From Desulfobacterales bacterium CG23_combo_of_CG06-09_8_20_14_all_52_9 (lineage in GTDB: Bacteria > Desulfobacterota > Desulfobacteria > Desulfobacterales > UBA2156): a DNA stretch of 22,813 nucleotides. The DNA lies in NCBI GenBank assembly GCA_002771315.1, contig PCSF01000282.1, forward strand, positions 1-22,813. The letters run 5' to 3'. The number at the start of each line of letters is the position of its first letter. Within the stretch, counting starts at the first letter, position 1. Below, piece after piece: positions 1 to 6,728 of the stretch. The translations under genes were made by a program, and so were the position numbers. The notes beneath the pieces are model-generated. The model was not told the DNA's origin. It ran no database searches and saw nothing but the letters and a program-made list of their open reading frames with translations.

Positions 1-348
1 ATTGAGATCGTATTTCATAAAGACGGATCTTATATGAGTCAGAACAGCGTCAGAAATGTTTTCAAGCGGGTCCTGAAAAAAGCCAAAATCCGAAATATAA
101 AATTACACGTTACCCGTCACACCTACGCAAGCCTGCTTTTGAGTAATGGAGAATCCCCGGTTTATGTCAAGGAACAGTTGGGACATTCCAGCATCGATAT
201 CACGGTCGATATCTATGGCCATTTGATCCCGAGCGCGAACCGGGAAGCCGTAAACCGGCTTGACAACCTGCAACCATCCGCAACCCCCGCGCAACCTGCC
301 AAAAAGCAAAAGCCGCAAATTGTTGATTTTGCGGCTAATTCAATATGA
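1..348 (+). CDS. Tyrosine recombinase (phage/island integrase), C-terminal part, cut by window start
   Basis: The frame is open from base 1, so this is the tail of a longer integrase gene; the first Met at 34 is internal. The visible part carries the end of the catalytic domain of the tyrosine recombinase family: the HxxR box (HVTRHTYASLLL), the LGHSS box and the tyrosine-bearing end (DIYGHL). The last ~25 residues are a lysine/alanine-rich tail. Integrases of this family excise and insert phages and genomic islands, often at tRNA genes. Here the stop codon (346-348) directly touches the 3' CCA of a tRNA-Leu gene on the other strand, so this is probably the int gene of an element lying to the left. 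The N-terminal domain and the rest of the element are outside the window, so activity cannot be judged. Confidence 0.88.
   Translation: MEIVFHKDGSYMSQNSVRNVFKRVLKKAKIRNIKLHVTRHTYASLLLSNGESPVYVKEQLGHSSIDITVDIYGHLIPSANREAVNRLDNLQPSATPAQPAKKQKPQIVDFAANSI
301..336 (-). terminator. Intrinsic terminator of the tRNA-Leu transcript
   Basis: Read on the minus strand, 12 bases after the tRNA CCA end there is a perfect 9-bp stem (AGCCGCAAA / TTTGCGGCT) with an 8-base loop. It is followed at once by the T-rich tail TTTGCTTTTT. This is a classic rho-independent terminator for the tRNA (and the secG transcript ahead of it). It lies wholly within the last codons of the convergent integrase gene. Confidence 0.85.
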
Positions 349-434
349 TGGTGCCGAAGGCCGGACTTGAACCGGCACGGGTCTCCCCACTACCCCCTCA
401 AGATAGCGTGTCTACCATGTTCCACCACTTCGGC
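349..434 (-). tRNA. tRNA-Leu (anticodon GAG)
   Basis: On the minus strand the sequence folds as a class II tRNA. The acceptor stem is GCCGAAG / CTTCGGC with discriminator A and an encoded CCA end (349-351). The D-arm contains GGTAGAC. The anticodon stem is CTATC / GGTAG with loop TTGAGGG, so positions 34-36 are GAG. A short extra arm (GGG/CCC) follows, then the T-arm GCCGG-TTCAAGT-CCGGC. The long variable region and GAG anticodon identify leucine. The gene starts 10 bases after the secG stop on the same strand, so it is almost certainly co-transcribed with secG and released by processing. In E. coli secG is likewise followed by leuU, also tRNA-Leu(GAG). The 3' end serves as the apparent integration site of the element at the left. 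Confidence 0.96.
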
Positions 435-444
435 ACAAAGGATT

Positions 445-837
445 TCATTTCTGCGGGGTTTCCGTCGGGGCGCCTTGCTGGGTCGCGGCGGCCGGTTGGC
501 TGTCGGTTGGGGCCGGTGCAGTCGGCGTAGTCGGGGCAGCCGGCGCAGCCGGAGCGCTTTGTTCCATTGGCGCTTTTTCCTGGGTCATGATGGATGTGTC
601 GGTCCGTGGACCGGCGGTGATGTAAGCCAGGGCCAGGGAGGTGATCATGAAAATAATGGCCGCAATGGTCGTTGCCTTGCTCAAGAATGTGGAAGCACCG
701 GTGCTGCCGAACAGAGTCTGGCTGGCTCCTCCGCCGAACGCGGCGCCCATGTCCGCGCCTTTGCCGGTTTGCAGCAGCACGATCATGATCAGCGCCACGC
801 ACACAATCACATGCAGTACGGTAATCAAGGTTGTCAT
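445..837 (-). CDS. secG: Preprotein translocase subunit SecG
   Basis: Small inner-membrane subunit of the SecYEG channel that helps SecA-driven export. The protein has the family layout: an N-terminal membrane helix (LITVLHVIVCVALIMIVLLQ), the conserved cytoplasmic loop with QTGKGADMGAAFGGG and the TLFGS motif, then a second helix (IAAIIFMITSLALAYI). The last ~45 residues are a low-complexity Ala/Pro/Thr/Gln tail, common and variable in this family. I chose the ATG at 837 (130 residues); a TTG at 846 in the same frame would add three residues, and the AGAGGCGG ribosome-binding stretch could serve either. The stop is 10 bases from tRNA-Leu and the start is 16 bases after tpiA, so tpiA-secG-tRNA read as one unit. 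Confidence 0.93.
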   Translation of the reverse strand: MTTLITVLHVIVCVALIMIVLLQTGKGADMGAAFGGGASQTLFGSTGASTFLSKATTIAAIIFMITSLALAYITAGPRTDTSIMTQEKAPMEQSAPAAPAAPTTPTAPAPTDSQPAAATQQGAPTETPQK

Positions 838-853
838 ATGACTCAATCCGCCT

Positions 854-1612
854 CTAATATCTGATGATTTTTACAAACGTATCCGGATTCAGGCTCGCCC
901 CGCCCACGAGGCCACCGTCCACATCGGGCATCAGCATGAGTTCTGCGATGTTGTCGGGCTTTACGCTTCCGCCGTAAAGGATACGCAAACCACCGGCGGT
1001 CTCCTGGCCGATGGCCTTTGCAATCCAATTCCGAACAAAGGCATGCACCTCCTGTGCCTGGGCGCTGGTGGCCGTCTTCCCGGTTCCGATGGCCCAGACC
1101 GGCTCATAGGCCACGACCCAGGCTTCCGGATTGTCTAAAACTAAATTCTTTAAACCATTGGAGAGCTGTTTGTCAAGTATGGAAAAGGTTTCACCGACCT
1201 CGCGTTGGGGTTCGGTCTCACCGATGCATACAACAGGAATCAAACCGGCATCGAGAGCGGCCTTGCATTTTTTGTTGACTGTTTCGTCCGTCTCACCGAA
1301 ATATTGGCGCCTTTCAGAATGTCCGATGATGACGAAACGACATCCGGCAGAAGCCAGCATGGGCCCCGATATTTCGCCGGTGTAAGCTCCTTCTTTTTTC
1401 CAGAACAGGTTCTGGGCGCCCAGAGCTATGCGGGTTCCCTTGAGCACTTCAGATACGGCGGTCAGGGCGGTGAAAGGCGGAGCGATCATCACCTGGGCGC
1501 CTCCGTCTTGATCGGCGAGTTTTTTTGCCAGCGAACCGGCGGATTCCTTGGCCTCCGCAACGGTTTTGAACATCTTCCAGTTTCCGGCAATCAGAGGAAT
1601 TCGTTTCTTCAT
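854..1612 (-). CDS. tpiA: Triosephosphate isomerase
   Basis: Interconverts dihydroxyacetone phosphate and glyceraldehyde 3-phosphate in glycolysis and gluconeogenesis, as a cytosolic TIM barrel. At 252 residues it has the usual length. All catalytic residues are present: Asn11 and Lys13 in AGNWKM, His98 in IIGHSERR, and Glu170 in the signature AYEPVWAIGTG, followed by the flexible phosphate-gripping loop. The C-terminal phosphate-binding LYGGSV motif is also intact. The start is supported by GGAG five bases upstream of ATG. It lies 41 bases after gap, the enzyme that uses its product, and 16 bases before secG, so gap-tpiA-secG is likely one operon. Nothing odd is seen. Confidence 0.97.
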   Translation of the reverse strand: MKKRIPLIAGNWKMFKTVAEAKESAGSLAKKLADQDGGAQVMIAPPFTALTAVSEVLKGTRIALGAQNLFWKKEGAYTGEISGPMLASAGCRFVIIGHSERRQYFGETDETVNKKCKAALDAGLIPVVCIGETEPQREVGETFSILDKQLSNGLKNLVLDNPEAWVVAYEPVWAIGTGKTATSAQAQEVHAFVRNWIAKAIGQETAGGLRILYGGSVKPDNIAELMLMPDVDGGLVGGASLNPDTFVKIIRY

Positions 1613-1653
1613 GAGCTCTCCGTTTTTTGGTGATCCTGACGGGTCGTTTATGC

Positions 1654-2658
1654 CTAAAGCTGTTCGCCGATCATGGCGGCAAGATCCACCATGCGGTTAG
1701 CGTAACCGTTTTCATTGTCGTACCAGGAAAGCACCTTGACCATGTTCTGAACCACATAGGTGGTTCCGGCGTCCACGACGGAGGAGAGGGTGGATCCGTT
1801 GAAGTCGGAGGAAACCAGCGGAAGGTCACAGTAGCCTAAAATACCGGCCAGTTCCCCTTCGGAGGCGCTTTTTAGGGCTCCATTGACATCTGAAACTGTG
1901 ACGCCGGGCTTTTCGATGGTGGCTACCAGATCCACGAGTGAGACATTGGGGGTGGGGACGCGGATGGCCAATCCGTTGAGTTTTCCATCTAGCTCCGGGA
2001 GGACCAGCGCCACGGCCCGGGCAGCCCCGGTGGTGGTGGGAACCATAGATAGCGCGGCGGCTCTAGCCCTTCGGAGATCTTTATGAGCAAAATCGAGGAG
2101 GCGCTGATCCCCGGTGTAGGCATGAACTGTAGTCATGAGGCCGCATTGGATCCCGAAATTTTCCAGAAGGACCTTCGCTACCGGTGCCAGACAGTTGGTG
2201 GTACACGAGGCGTTGGAGATGATATGGTGTTCCTTGGGGTCATATCGGTTGGAGTTGACCCCCATGACGATGGTAATGTCCGGATCCTTGGCCGGAGCGG
2301 AGATGATCACTTTACGGGCGCCGGCAGTCAGGTGCTTGGAGGTATTTTCCCGGTCTCTGAAGATCCCGGTGCATTCGGCCACGATATCCACCCCAAATTC
2401 TTTCCATTTGAGCTGGCTGGGGTCTTTGATGGAGGTTACGGCAATGGATCTTTTGCCTACGGTGATGGCGTTATCCTGGGCTGCAACTTCCTGATCGAGC
2501 TTTCCGTGAACCGAGTCATATTTGAGCAGGTGCGCCATGGTAGCCGCATCGGTGAGGTCGTTCACCGCCGCTATCTCGACGTCGGGATGTTTCAACGTTG
2601 CACGGAGAACCAGCCGTCCGATTCTACCAAATCCATTGATTCCCAATCGAATTCCCAT
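1654..2658 (-). CDS. gap: Glyceraldehyde-3-phosphate dehydrogenase, type I
   Basis: Oxidises glyceraldehyde 3-phosphate with NAD and phosphate to 1,3-bisphosphoglycerate. The protein has 334 residues, as is typical. The N-terminal Rossmann fold begins GINGFGRIGRL. The acidic Asp at the end of beta-2 (AVNDL, Asp34) favours NAD over NADP. The catalytic Cys152 lies in SNASCTTNCLAP and its partner His179 in MTTVHAYTGDQ. The C-terminal WYDNENGYANR motif is present. The start has a strong AGGAGG four bases ahead of ATG. It is followed by tpiA on the same strand. The 140-base spacer upstream, with a hairpin, suggests its own promoter, but only a weak -10-like TATAAC (around 2696-2701) with no good -35 is visible. 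Confidence 0.97.
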   Translation of the reverse strand: MGIRLGINGFGRIGRLVLRATLKHPDVEIAAVNDLTDAATMAHLLKYDSVHGKLDQEVAAQDNAITVGKRSIAVTSIKDPSQLKWKEFGVDIVAECTGIFRDRENTSKHLTAGARKVIISAPAKDPDITIVMGVNSNRYDPKEHHIISNASCTTNCLAPVAKVLLENFGIQCGLMTTVHAYTGDQRLLDFAHKDLRRARAAALSMVPTTTGAARAVALVLPELDGKLNGLAIRVPTPNVSLVDLVATIEKPGVTVSDVNGALKSASEGELAGILGYCDLPLVSSDFNGSTLSSVVDAGTTYVVQNMVKVLSWYDNENGYANRMVDLAAMIGEQL

Positions 2659-2748
2659 ATTCCCTCCTTGTCCGCGTCCGTTTGTCAGTTATGCCGTTAT
2701 ACCGTATTTGCGCGAATCGATGTATGGTACCTCTTCTTGCTATCAAAG

Positions 2749-2780
2749 CCCGAAGCATTGGTTGCCTTTTACCCTTCGGG
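2749..2780 (-). terminator. Hairpin in the EIIA(Man)-gap spacer, possible weak terminator
   Basis: The 140-base spacer contains an inverted repeat CCCGAAG / CTTCGGG with an 18-base loop, starting 19 bases past the EIIA(Man) stop on the minus strand. Only a short T tract (CTTTGAT) follows, so it is not a canonical terminator. It may partly separate the rpoN/rapZ group from gap-tpiA-secG, or be an mRNA end stabiliser. Confidence 0.3.
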
Positions 2781-2798
2781 ATGGAGTCGGAAAATCGG

Positions 2799-3212
2799 TT
2801 AGCTGCGTTTGTTTCCCCTTAAAATGCCGCTGGCCAGTGAAATGCTTTTTTTCCCGAACTCTTCGAGATATTTCCCCAACTTTCCAAGTTCCATCTGACT
2901 GCGGGCGTCCACAGCCTTGATCACCAGGGGAAGGTTGACGCCTGTTAAAACGTCCACGCGTCCTTCTTCCAGAAAGGAGTAGCTGAGGTTGGAAGGAGAA
3001 CCGCCGAACATATCCGTTAAGATCAATATGCCTTTTTTCCGATCGACCTGCTTGATGCCGTCCGTAATTTTTGCCCTGAGTGTGTCAACCGGTTCATTGA
3101 TATTAATAGAGACCGCTAAAACGGATTCCGGTAGACTACCTAGTATGAACGAAGCCGCTTCAATCAGCGCTTCTCCCAGTTGGCCATGGGTGACGATGAC
3201 GATTCCGATCAT
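2799..3212 (-). CDS. PTS EIIA component, mannose/fructose type (regulatory, no EIIBCD nearby)
   Basis: Phosphocarrier domain of the EIIA-Man family. The N-terminus MIGIVIVTHGQLGEAL carries the phosphorylatable His9 in the THG motif, and LILTDMFGGSPSNL is the second family signature around the active site. The length, 137 residues, is that of a stand-alone EIIA domain; the EIIB domain fused to it in E. coli ManX is absent. There are no mannose-type EIIB, EIIC or EIID genes in the window, so transport is unlikely. It follows rpoN-hpf-ptsN-rapZ, which points to a signalling role in the nitrogen-type PTS; that is inference. The start has GCAGG six bases upstream of ATG. There is a 140-base gap before gap, so it is likely the last gene of its group. 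Confidence 0.9.
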   Translation of the reverse strand: MIGIVIVTHGQLGEALIEAASFILGSLPESVLAVSININEPVDTLRAKITDGIKQVDRKKGILILTDMFGGSPSNLSYSFLEEGRVDVLTGVNLPLVIKAVDARSQMELGKLGKYLEEFGKKSISLASGILRGNKRS

Positions 3213-3301
3213 GGTTTTCCTGCCTGATAATACTGTTTAACTGCGATGGAGCTGATGGTTACGCCCAAAAGGGATTTTCCATAAAACCTTGCCGTCGTGT
3301 T

Positions 3302-4165
3302 TCATCGGTCAACGTCGCGGTGCGTAACCTTAACTTTTCGTTTCGATCGTTCAATGTGTTCACCGATTTCGTTGGCGACGGTCACTGAACGATGTCGACC
3401 GCCGGTGCACCCTATGGAAATGGTTAAATTGGACCTCCCGTCTTTCTCATATAATGGGATCAAATAGTCAAGTAGATCCAAATATCTTTTCAAAAAATCC
3501 TGGGTTAAAGGCGAATCCAGAACGTAGCGTTTTACTGATTCGTCATCTCCGGAAAGAGACTTGAGCTCGGGAACGAAGTACGGATTCGGAATGAACCGGA
3601 CGTCGATGACTAGGTCCGCCTGGGGCGGCAAGCCGTATTTATAACCAAAAGATTCCACGTGAATTTTTACCGGTAATAAGTTTTCGGCATTTTCCAAAAA
3701 AGAAAACAGGACCGATTTGAGCTGGTGAAGATTGAGGTTCGATGTGTCGATGATCTGATCCGCCTCTTTCTTTAAAGGTTCCAGCTGGACCCTTTCAGAC
3801 CGGATGCTTTCCAAGAGATTTTTATCTCTAGCAAGAGGGTGCTGCCGCCGGGTCAGACCGTATCGTTCAAGCAGCACCTTCTCGTTTGCTTCCAGAAAAA
3901 GGATATTGAATTTGTATCCTTTTTCTTTCAAGGATTCGAGAACCGAGGTATAGGTCGGCAGGAAACGCTTTTCCCGGATATCCATGCCGAAGGCTATGCC
4001 GGCGATGTCTGTTTCGATTTCGATGGGTAATTCCAGGAATTTAGGGAGCAAGGCGATGGGTAGGTTGTCCACGCAAAAAAAACCCGCATCTTCGAAAGCA
4101 TTCAATGCGGTGCTTTTCCCGGATCCGGAAAGGCCGGTGATGATAAAAATCTTCAACCGATTCAT
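3302..4165 (-). CDS. rapZ: RapZ-family nucleotide-binding protein (former YvcJ/YhbJ)
   Basis: The Walker A motif GLSGSGKST at residues 11-19 is followed by the family-typical stretch DAGFFCVDNLP. A central region contains LFLEANEKVLLERY and RRQHPL, and the C-terminal half carries DVRFIPNPYFVPEL and IGCTGGRHRSV, all hallmarks of RapZ. In E. coli RapZ is an adaptor that binds the small RNA GlmZ and recruits RNase E, tuning GlmS and amino-sugar supply for the envelope. Whether that target exists here is unknown. I start at ATG 4165 (287 residues, AGG six bases upstream). The frame extends to a TTG at 4231, but that part shows no similarity I recognise. The gene lies between ptsN and the EIIA(Man) gene, the common arrangement near rpoN. 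Confidence 0.94.
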   Translation of the reverse strand: MNRLKIFIITGLSGSGKSTALNAFEDAGFFCVDNLPIALLPKFLELPIEIETDIAGIAFGMDIREKRFLPTYTSVLESLKEKGYKFNILFLEANEKVLLERYGLTRRQHPLARDKNLLESIRSERVQLEPLKKEADQIIDTSNLNLHQLKSVLFSFLENAENLLPVKIHVESFGYKYGLPPQADLVIDVRFIPNPYFVPELKSLSGDDESVKRYVLDSPLTQDFLKRYLDLLDYLIPLYEKDGRSNLTISIGCTGGRHRSVTVANEIGEHIERSKRKVKVTHRDVDR

Positions 4166-4237
4166 GATGTACCTGTCTTGGGGCAATCGATCCAGGCCCC
4201 TGATGAGTACCCATTTGCAGAATGCATGCAAAAGCGC

Positions 4238-4696
4238 TTAAAATTCCTCATCGGATTCCCGGATGATGTTCAGCACCTCTTCCCGGTTGGCAGCATTGAA
4301 AAGGCGTTCTTTGACGGATTCATCCTTGAGCAGCTTTGAGATCCGAGCCAGAAGCTTAAGGTGAACACCGGTAGAATTTTCCGGCGTGAGCAGCAGAAAG
4401 AAGATGTGAGAAGGGCGATTGTCCATGGACTCGAAATCCACCCCTTTTCTGCTTAAACCGAAACCGAGGATCAACGTATCGAGTCCCTTCATCTTTCCAT
4501 GGGGAATGGCTATGCCGCCGCCGATTCCGGTGCTTCCCAACCGTTCCCGGTCCATCAGGATCTTCACCAGGTCGTTGCGGTCGATACGGGCGATCCCGGT
4601 GACAGGCTCCACCAATTCTTCCAGGACCCCCTTCTTGTCCATGGATTTCAGGTCGACAAGGACGGCGTCTTTGACCAGTACATCCAGAATTTTCAT
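4238..4696 (-). CDS. ptsN: PTS IIA-like nitrogen regulatory protein (EIIA-Ntr)
   Basis: EIIA domain of the fructose/mannitol superfamily acting as a regulator rather than a transporter. The 152-residue protein is one domain. The phosphorylated His66 sits in GGGIAIPHGKMKG, followed by the GLSRKGVDFES and HIFFLLLTPENSTGVHLKLLARIS segments typical of PtsN. In proteobacteria PtsN takes phosphate from NPr/EI-Ntr and controls potassium uptake and nitrogen- or envelope-related responses. Linkage to rpoN and rapZ is widely conserved and is seen here. Neither an HPr/NPr nor an EI gene is in the window. It lies 38 bases after hpf; the next gene, rapZ, starts 72 bases downstream. Confidence 0.95.
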   Translation of the reverse strand: MKILDVLVKDAVLVDLKSMDKKGVLEELVEPVTGIARIDRNDLVKILMDRERLGSTGIGGGIAIPHGKMKGLDTLILGFGLSRKGVDFESMDNRPSHIFFLLLTPENSTGVHLKLLARISKLLKDESVKERLFNAANREEVLNIIRESDEEF

Positions 4697-4734
4697 GGCA
4701 CGGAAACCCTATCCTCTCTTTTTTGGTTTCGAGA

Positions 4735-5268
4735 TCAACTGCTCGGTTGGATCAGACCGAGGTGCCCGTCGTTGCGCCGATAGAGTACGTTGATCTGCTC
4801 AGTCCGGGCGTTGGTGAAAACGAAAAAGTTATTTTGGGTCAGCTCCATTTGCATGACCGCTTCTTCCACATCCATGGGTTTATAATCCACGTATTGAACC
4901 TTGATGAGCCTTTCTCCTCCCTCGGATTCCGACGCGGCTGCCTCACCGCTGAACTCTTTGGGTTTGCTCTTTAATTTACCTTTTCTTTCACGAATCTTTT
5001 CTTTGCTCTTTTTGATTTGTTTTTCCAACTTATCCAAAGTCAAATCGATGGCGGCGTACATGTCGCCGGCTTCTTCCCTGCCGTTGATGTTCATGCGGTC
5101 GCCGGATATGCTGATTTCAGCGATATGTCGATGTTTTTCCACCGAAAGAACTACTACGGCGGATGCCGGGTTATCCAGATATTTGTCGAGGCGATCCAAC
5201 TTTTCCCCGGCGTAGTTTTTGAGGTTCTCTGAGGGATCGATGTTTTTGAAAGTCACGGCAATTTGCAT
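4735..5268 (-). CDS. hpf: Long-form ribosome hibernation promoting factor
   Basis: Ribosome-associated inhibitor of the HPF/YfiA family. Residues 1-100 form the S30AE ribosome-binding domain (IAVTFKNIDPSENLKNY, EKHRHIAEISISGDRMNI, AAIDLTLDKLEKQIKK). A charged linker follows, and residues ~118-175 form the C-terminal dimerisation domain with the typical KPMDVEEAVMQMEL and FFVFTNARTEQINVLYRR. At 177 residues it is the long form, which in other bacteria forms 100S ribosome dimers without RMF. The ATG has a GGGAGG seven bases upstream. It sits 25 bases after rpoN, the conserved arrangement in proteobacteria (there the neighbour is often the short form). Confidence 0.96.
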   Translation of the reverse strand: MQIAVTFKNIDPSENLKNYAGEKLDRLDKYLDNPASAVVVLSVEKHRHIAEISISGDRMNINGREEAGDMYAAIDLTLDKLEKQIKKSKEKIRERKGKLKSKPKEFSGEAAASESEGGERLIKVQYVDYKPMDVEEAVMQMELTQNNFFVFTNARTEQINVLYRRNDGHLGLIQPSS

Positions 5269-5293
5269 GATTAGACCTCCCTATGCGATTTCA

Positions 5294-6727
5294 TCAAGGC
5301 TGCTTTCGCATGTTCGATGGCAGTATTTTCATCACTTCGCGATATTTTGCAACGGTCCTTCGGGCGATGTTGATGTTGTCGCCCTTGAGGATTTCAACGA
5401 TTTTGCTGTCGCTGAACGGTTTTTTCGAGCTTTCATTCCCGATAACACGCCGGATTTTTTCCTGAACGCTGGCGGAAGCCAGTGCTTCTCCGTTAAAGCG
5501 GCTGATAGGGCTGTTGAAGAAAAATTTCAGTTCGAAGATCCCCTGCGGTGTGTAGGCGTACTTGTTGTTGGTCACCCGGCTGATGGTGGACTCGTGCATG
5601 TTGATATCCTGAGCGACGTCCCTGAGCACCATGGGTTTTAAATGCGTGATTCCTTTTTCAAAAAAATCCTTCTGAAAGCCGAGGATGCTCTTCATGACCC
5701 GGTATATGGTTTTCTGACGTTGGTGAATGCTCCGGATGAGCCAGGTTGCGGACCGCATTTTTTCCTGAATGTACTCCCGTTCTTTTTCACCGATGGATTT
5801 CCCCCGAGCGATCGCATTGCGGTAATAAGAATTGATTTTGAGCCGCGGGAGTCCGTCATCGTTGAGCACGATGATAAGCTCATCGTCGATCTTGTAAACA
5901 TAGATATCGGGGATGATGTATCGCGGTTCCTCTTCGCTGAATTGCCGACCGGGTTTGGGCTCGAGTCCCTGGATGACCTTGACGGCGGTAAGGACATCCT
6001 TGAGGTCCGCCTTTAGGGCCTTGGCGACGGCTTTGTAGTTCTTGTTTTCCAGGTGATGCAGGTGTTCCCTGATGAGTACCGAAACAATGGTGTTGTCTAA
6101 ATCTAATTTGGAGGCCTGAATGAGCAGGCACTCCCGGAGATTTCTCGCACAAACGCCAACGGGATCGAAGGTTTGCATACAGGAAAGTACCTGGGCGACT
6201 TGTTCGGCCGGAGCACCGCTCATCTGCACCAGATCGTCCAGGGTAACTTCCAAATAGCCGTCCAGGTTCAAATTGCCGATGATGAGACTGCCGATCTTTT
6301 CATCTTCCGGGGAGGGGGATATCATCAAGAGTTGCCACAGGAGATGGTCTTTCAGGGTTCTTTTTTGGGTGGTGAAAGATTCAAGGTTGATCTCTTCTTT
6401 TTTTTCCCCCTCGAAATAAATCTGGCCGGGCGTGTTGTATTCGTCGATGTAGTTGTTCCAATCGATGTCGTCCCGGATCCGTTCTTCGATGGTGACCTCT
6501 TTGGCTGTCGGCGTCTCTTCGGGTTCGAAGCCATCATGTTCCGGCTCGATGTCCTGCACGGTGGTATCCTGGGATTCTTCCAGAGCCGGATTCTCCACCA
6601 TCTCCTGGCGGATGACATCCATCAGCTCTAAACGGGAAAGCTGAAGCAGTTTGATGGCCATCTGGAGCTGGGGCGTCATCACCAACTGCTGGGATAATTT
6701 CAATTGTTGACTGAGCTTGAGGGCCAT
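5294..6727 (-). CDS. rpoN: RNA polymerase sigma-54 factor
   Basis: Alternative sigma factor for -24/-12 promoters opened by AAA+ activators. The 477-residue protein has all regions. Region I is glutamine- and leucine-rich (LKLSQQLKLSQQLVMTPQLQ) and contacts the activator. An acidic region II follows (residues ~50-90). The core-binding and helix-turn-helix regions include MHESTISRVTNNKYAYTPQG. The near-invariant RpoN box ARRTVAKYRE lies at residues 455-464. ATG directly follows the lptB stop with one base between (TAA-A-ATG), so translation is probably coupled to lptB. The lptB-rpoN-hpf-ptsN order is the standard proteobacterial cluster. Confidence 0.97.
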   Translation of the reverse strand: MALKLSQQLKLSQQLVMTPQLQMAIKLLQLSRLELMDVIRQEMVENPALEESQDTTVQDIEPEHDGFEPEETPTAKEVTIEERIRDDIDWNNYIDEYNTPGQIYFEGEKKEEINLESFTTQKRTLKDHLLWQLLMISPSPEDEKIGSLIIGNLNLDGYLEVTLDDLVQMSGAPAEQVAQVLSCMQTFDPVGVCARNLRECLLIQASKLDLDNTIVSVLIREHLHHLENKNYKAVAKALKADLKDVLTAVKVIQGLEPKPGRQFSEEEPRYIIPDIYVYKIDDELIIVLNDDGLPRLKINSYYRNAIARGKSIGEKEREYIQEKMRSATWLIRSIHQRQKTIYRVMKSILGFQKDFFEKGITHLKPMVLRDVAQDINMHESTISRVTNNKYAYTPQGIFELKFFFNSPISRFNGEALASASVQEKIRRVIGNESSKKPFSDSKIVEILKGDNINIARRTVAKYREVMKILPSNMRKQP

Positions 6728-6728
6728 T

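Noticed and set aside
345..530. Plus-strand ORF beginning MMVPKAGLEPARVS
   Set aside because: It is a translation of the antisense of tRNA-Leu, a well-known false protein.
367..864. 165-codon plus-strand ORF
   Set aside because: Antisense of tRNA-Leu and secG; Arg/Gly-rich shadow frame with no family similarity.
2696..2724. Possible gap promoter with -10 TATAAC on the minus strand
   Set aside because: At 17-base spacing the -35 position reads TACATC, only two matches; too weak to annotate.
2083..2802. 239-codon plus-strand ORF
   Set aside because: Lies opposite gap, whose minus-strand frame is a certain GAPDH.
4166..4231. N-terminal extension of RapZ from a TTG at 4231
   Set aside because: Family proteins begin at the MNRLKIFIITG region and the extension has no similarity or ribosome-binding site.
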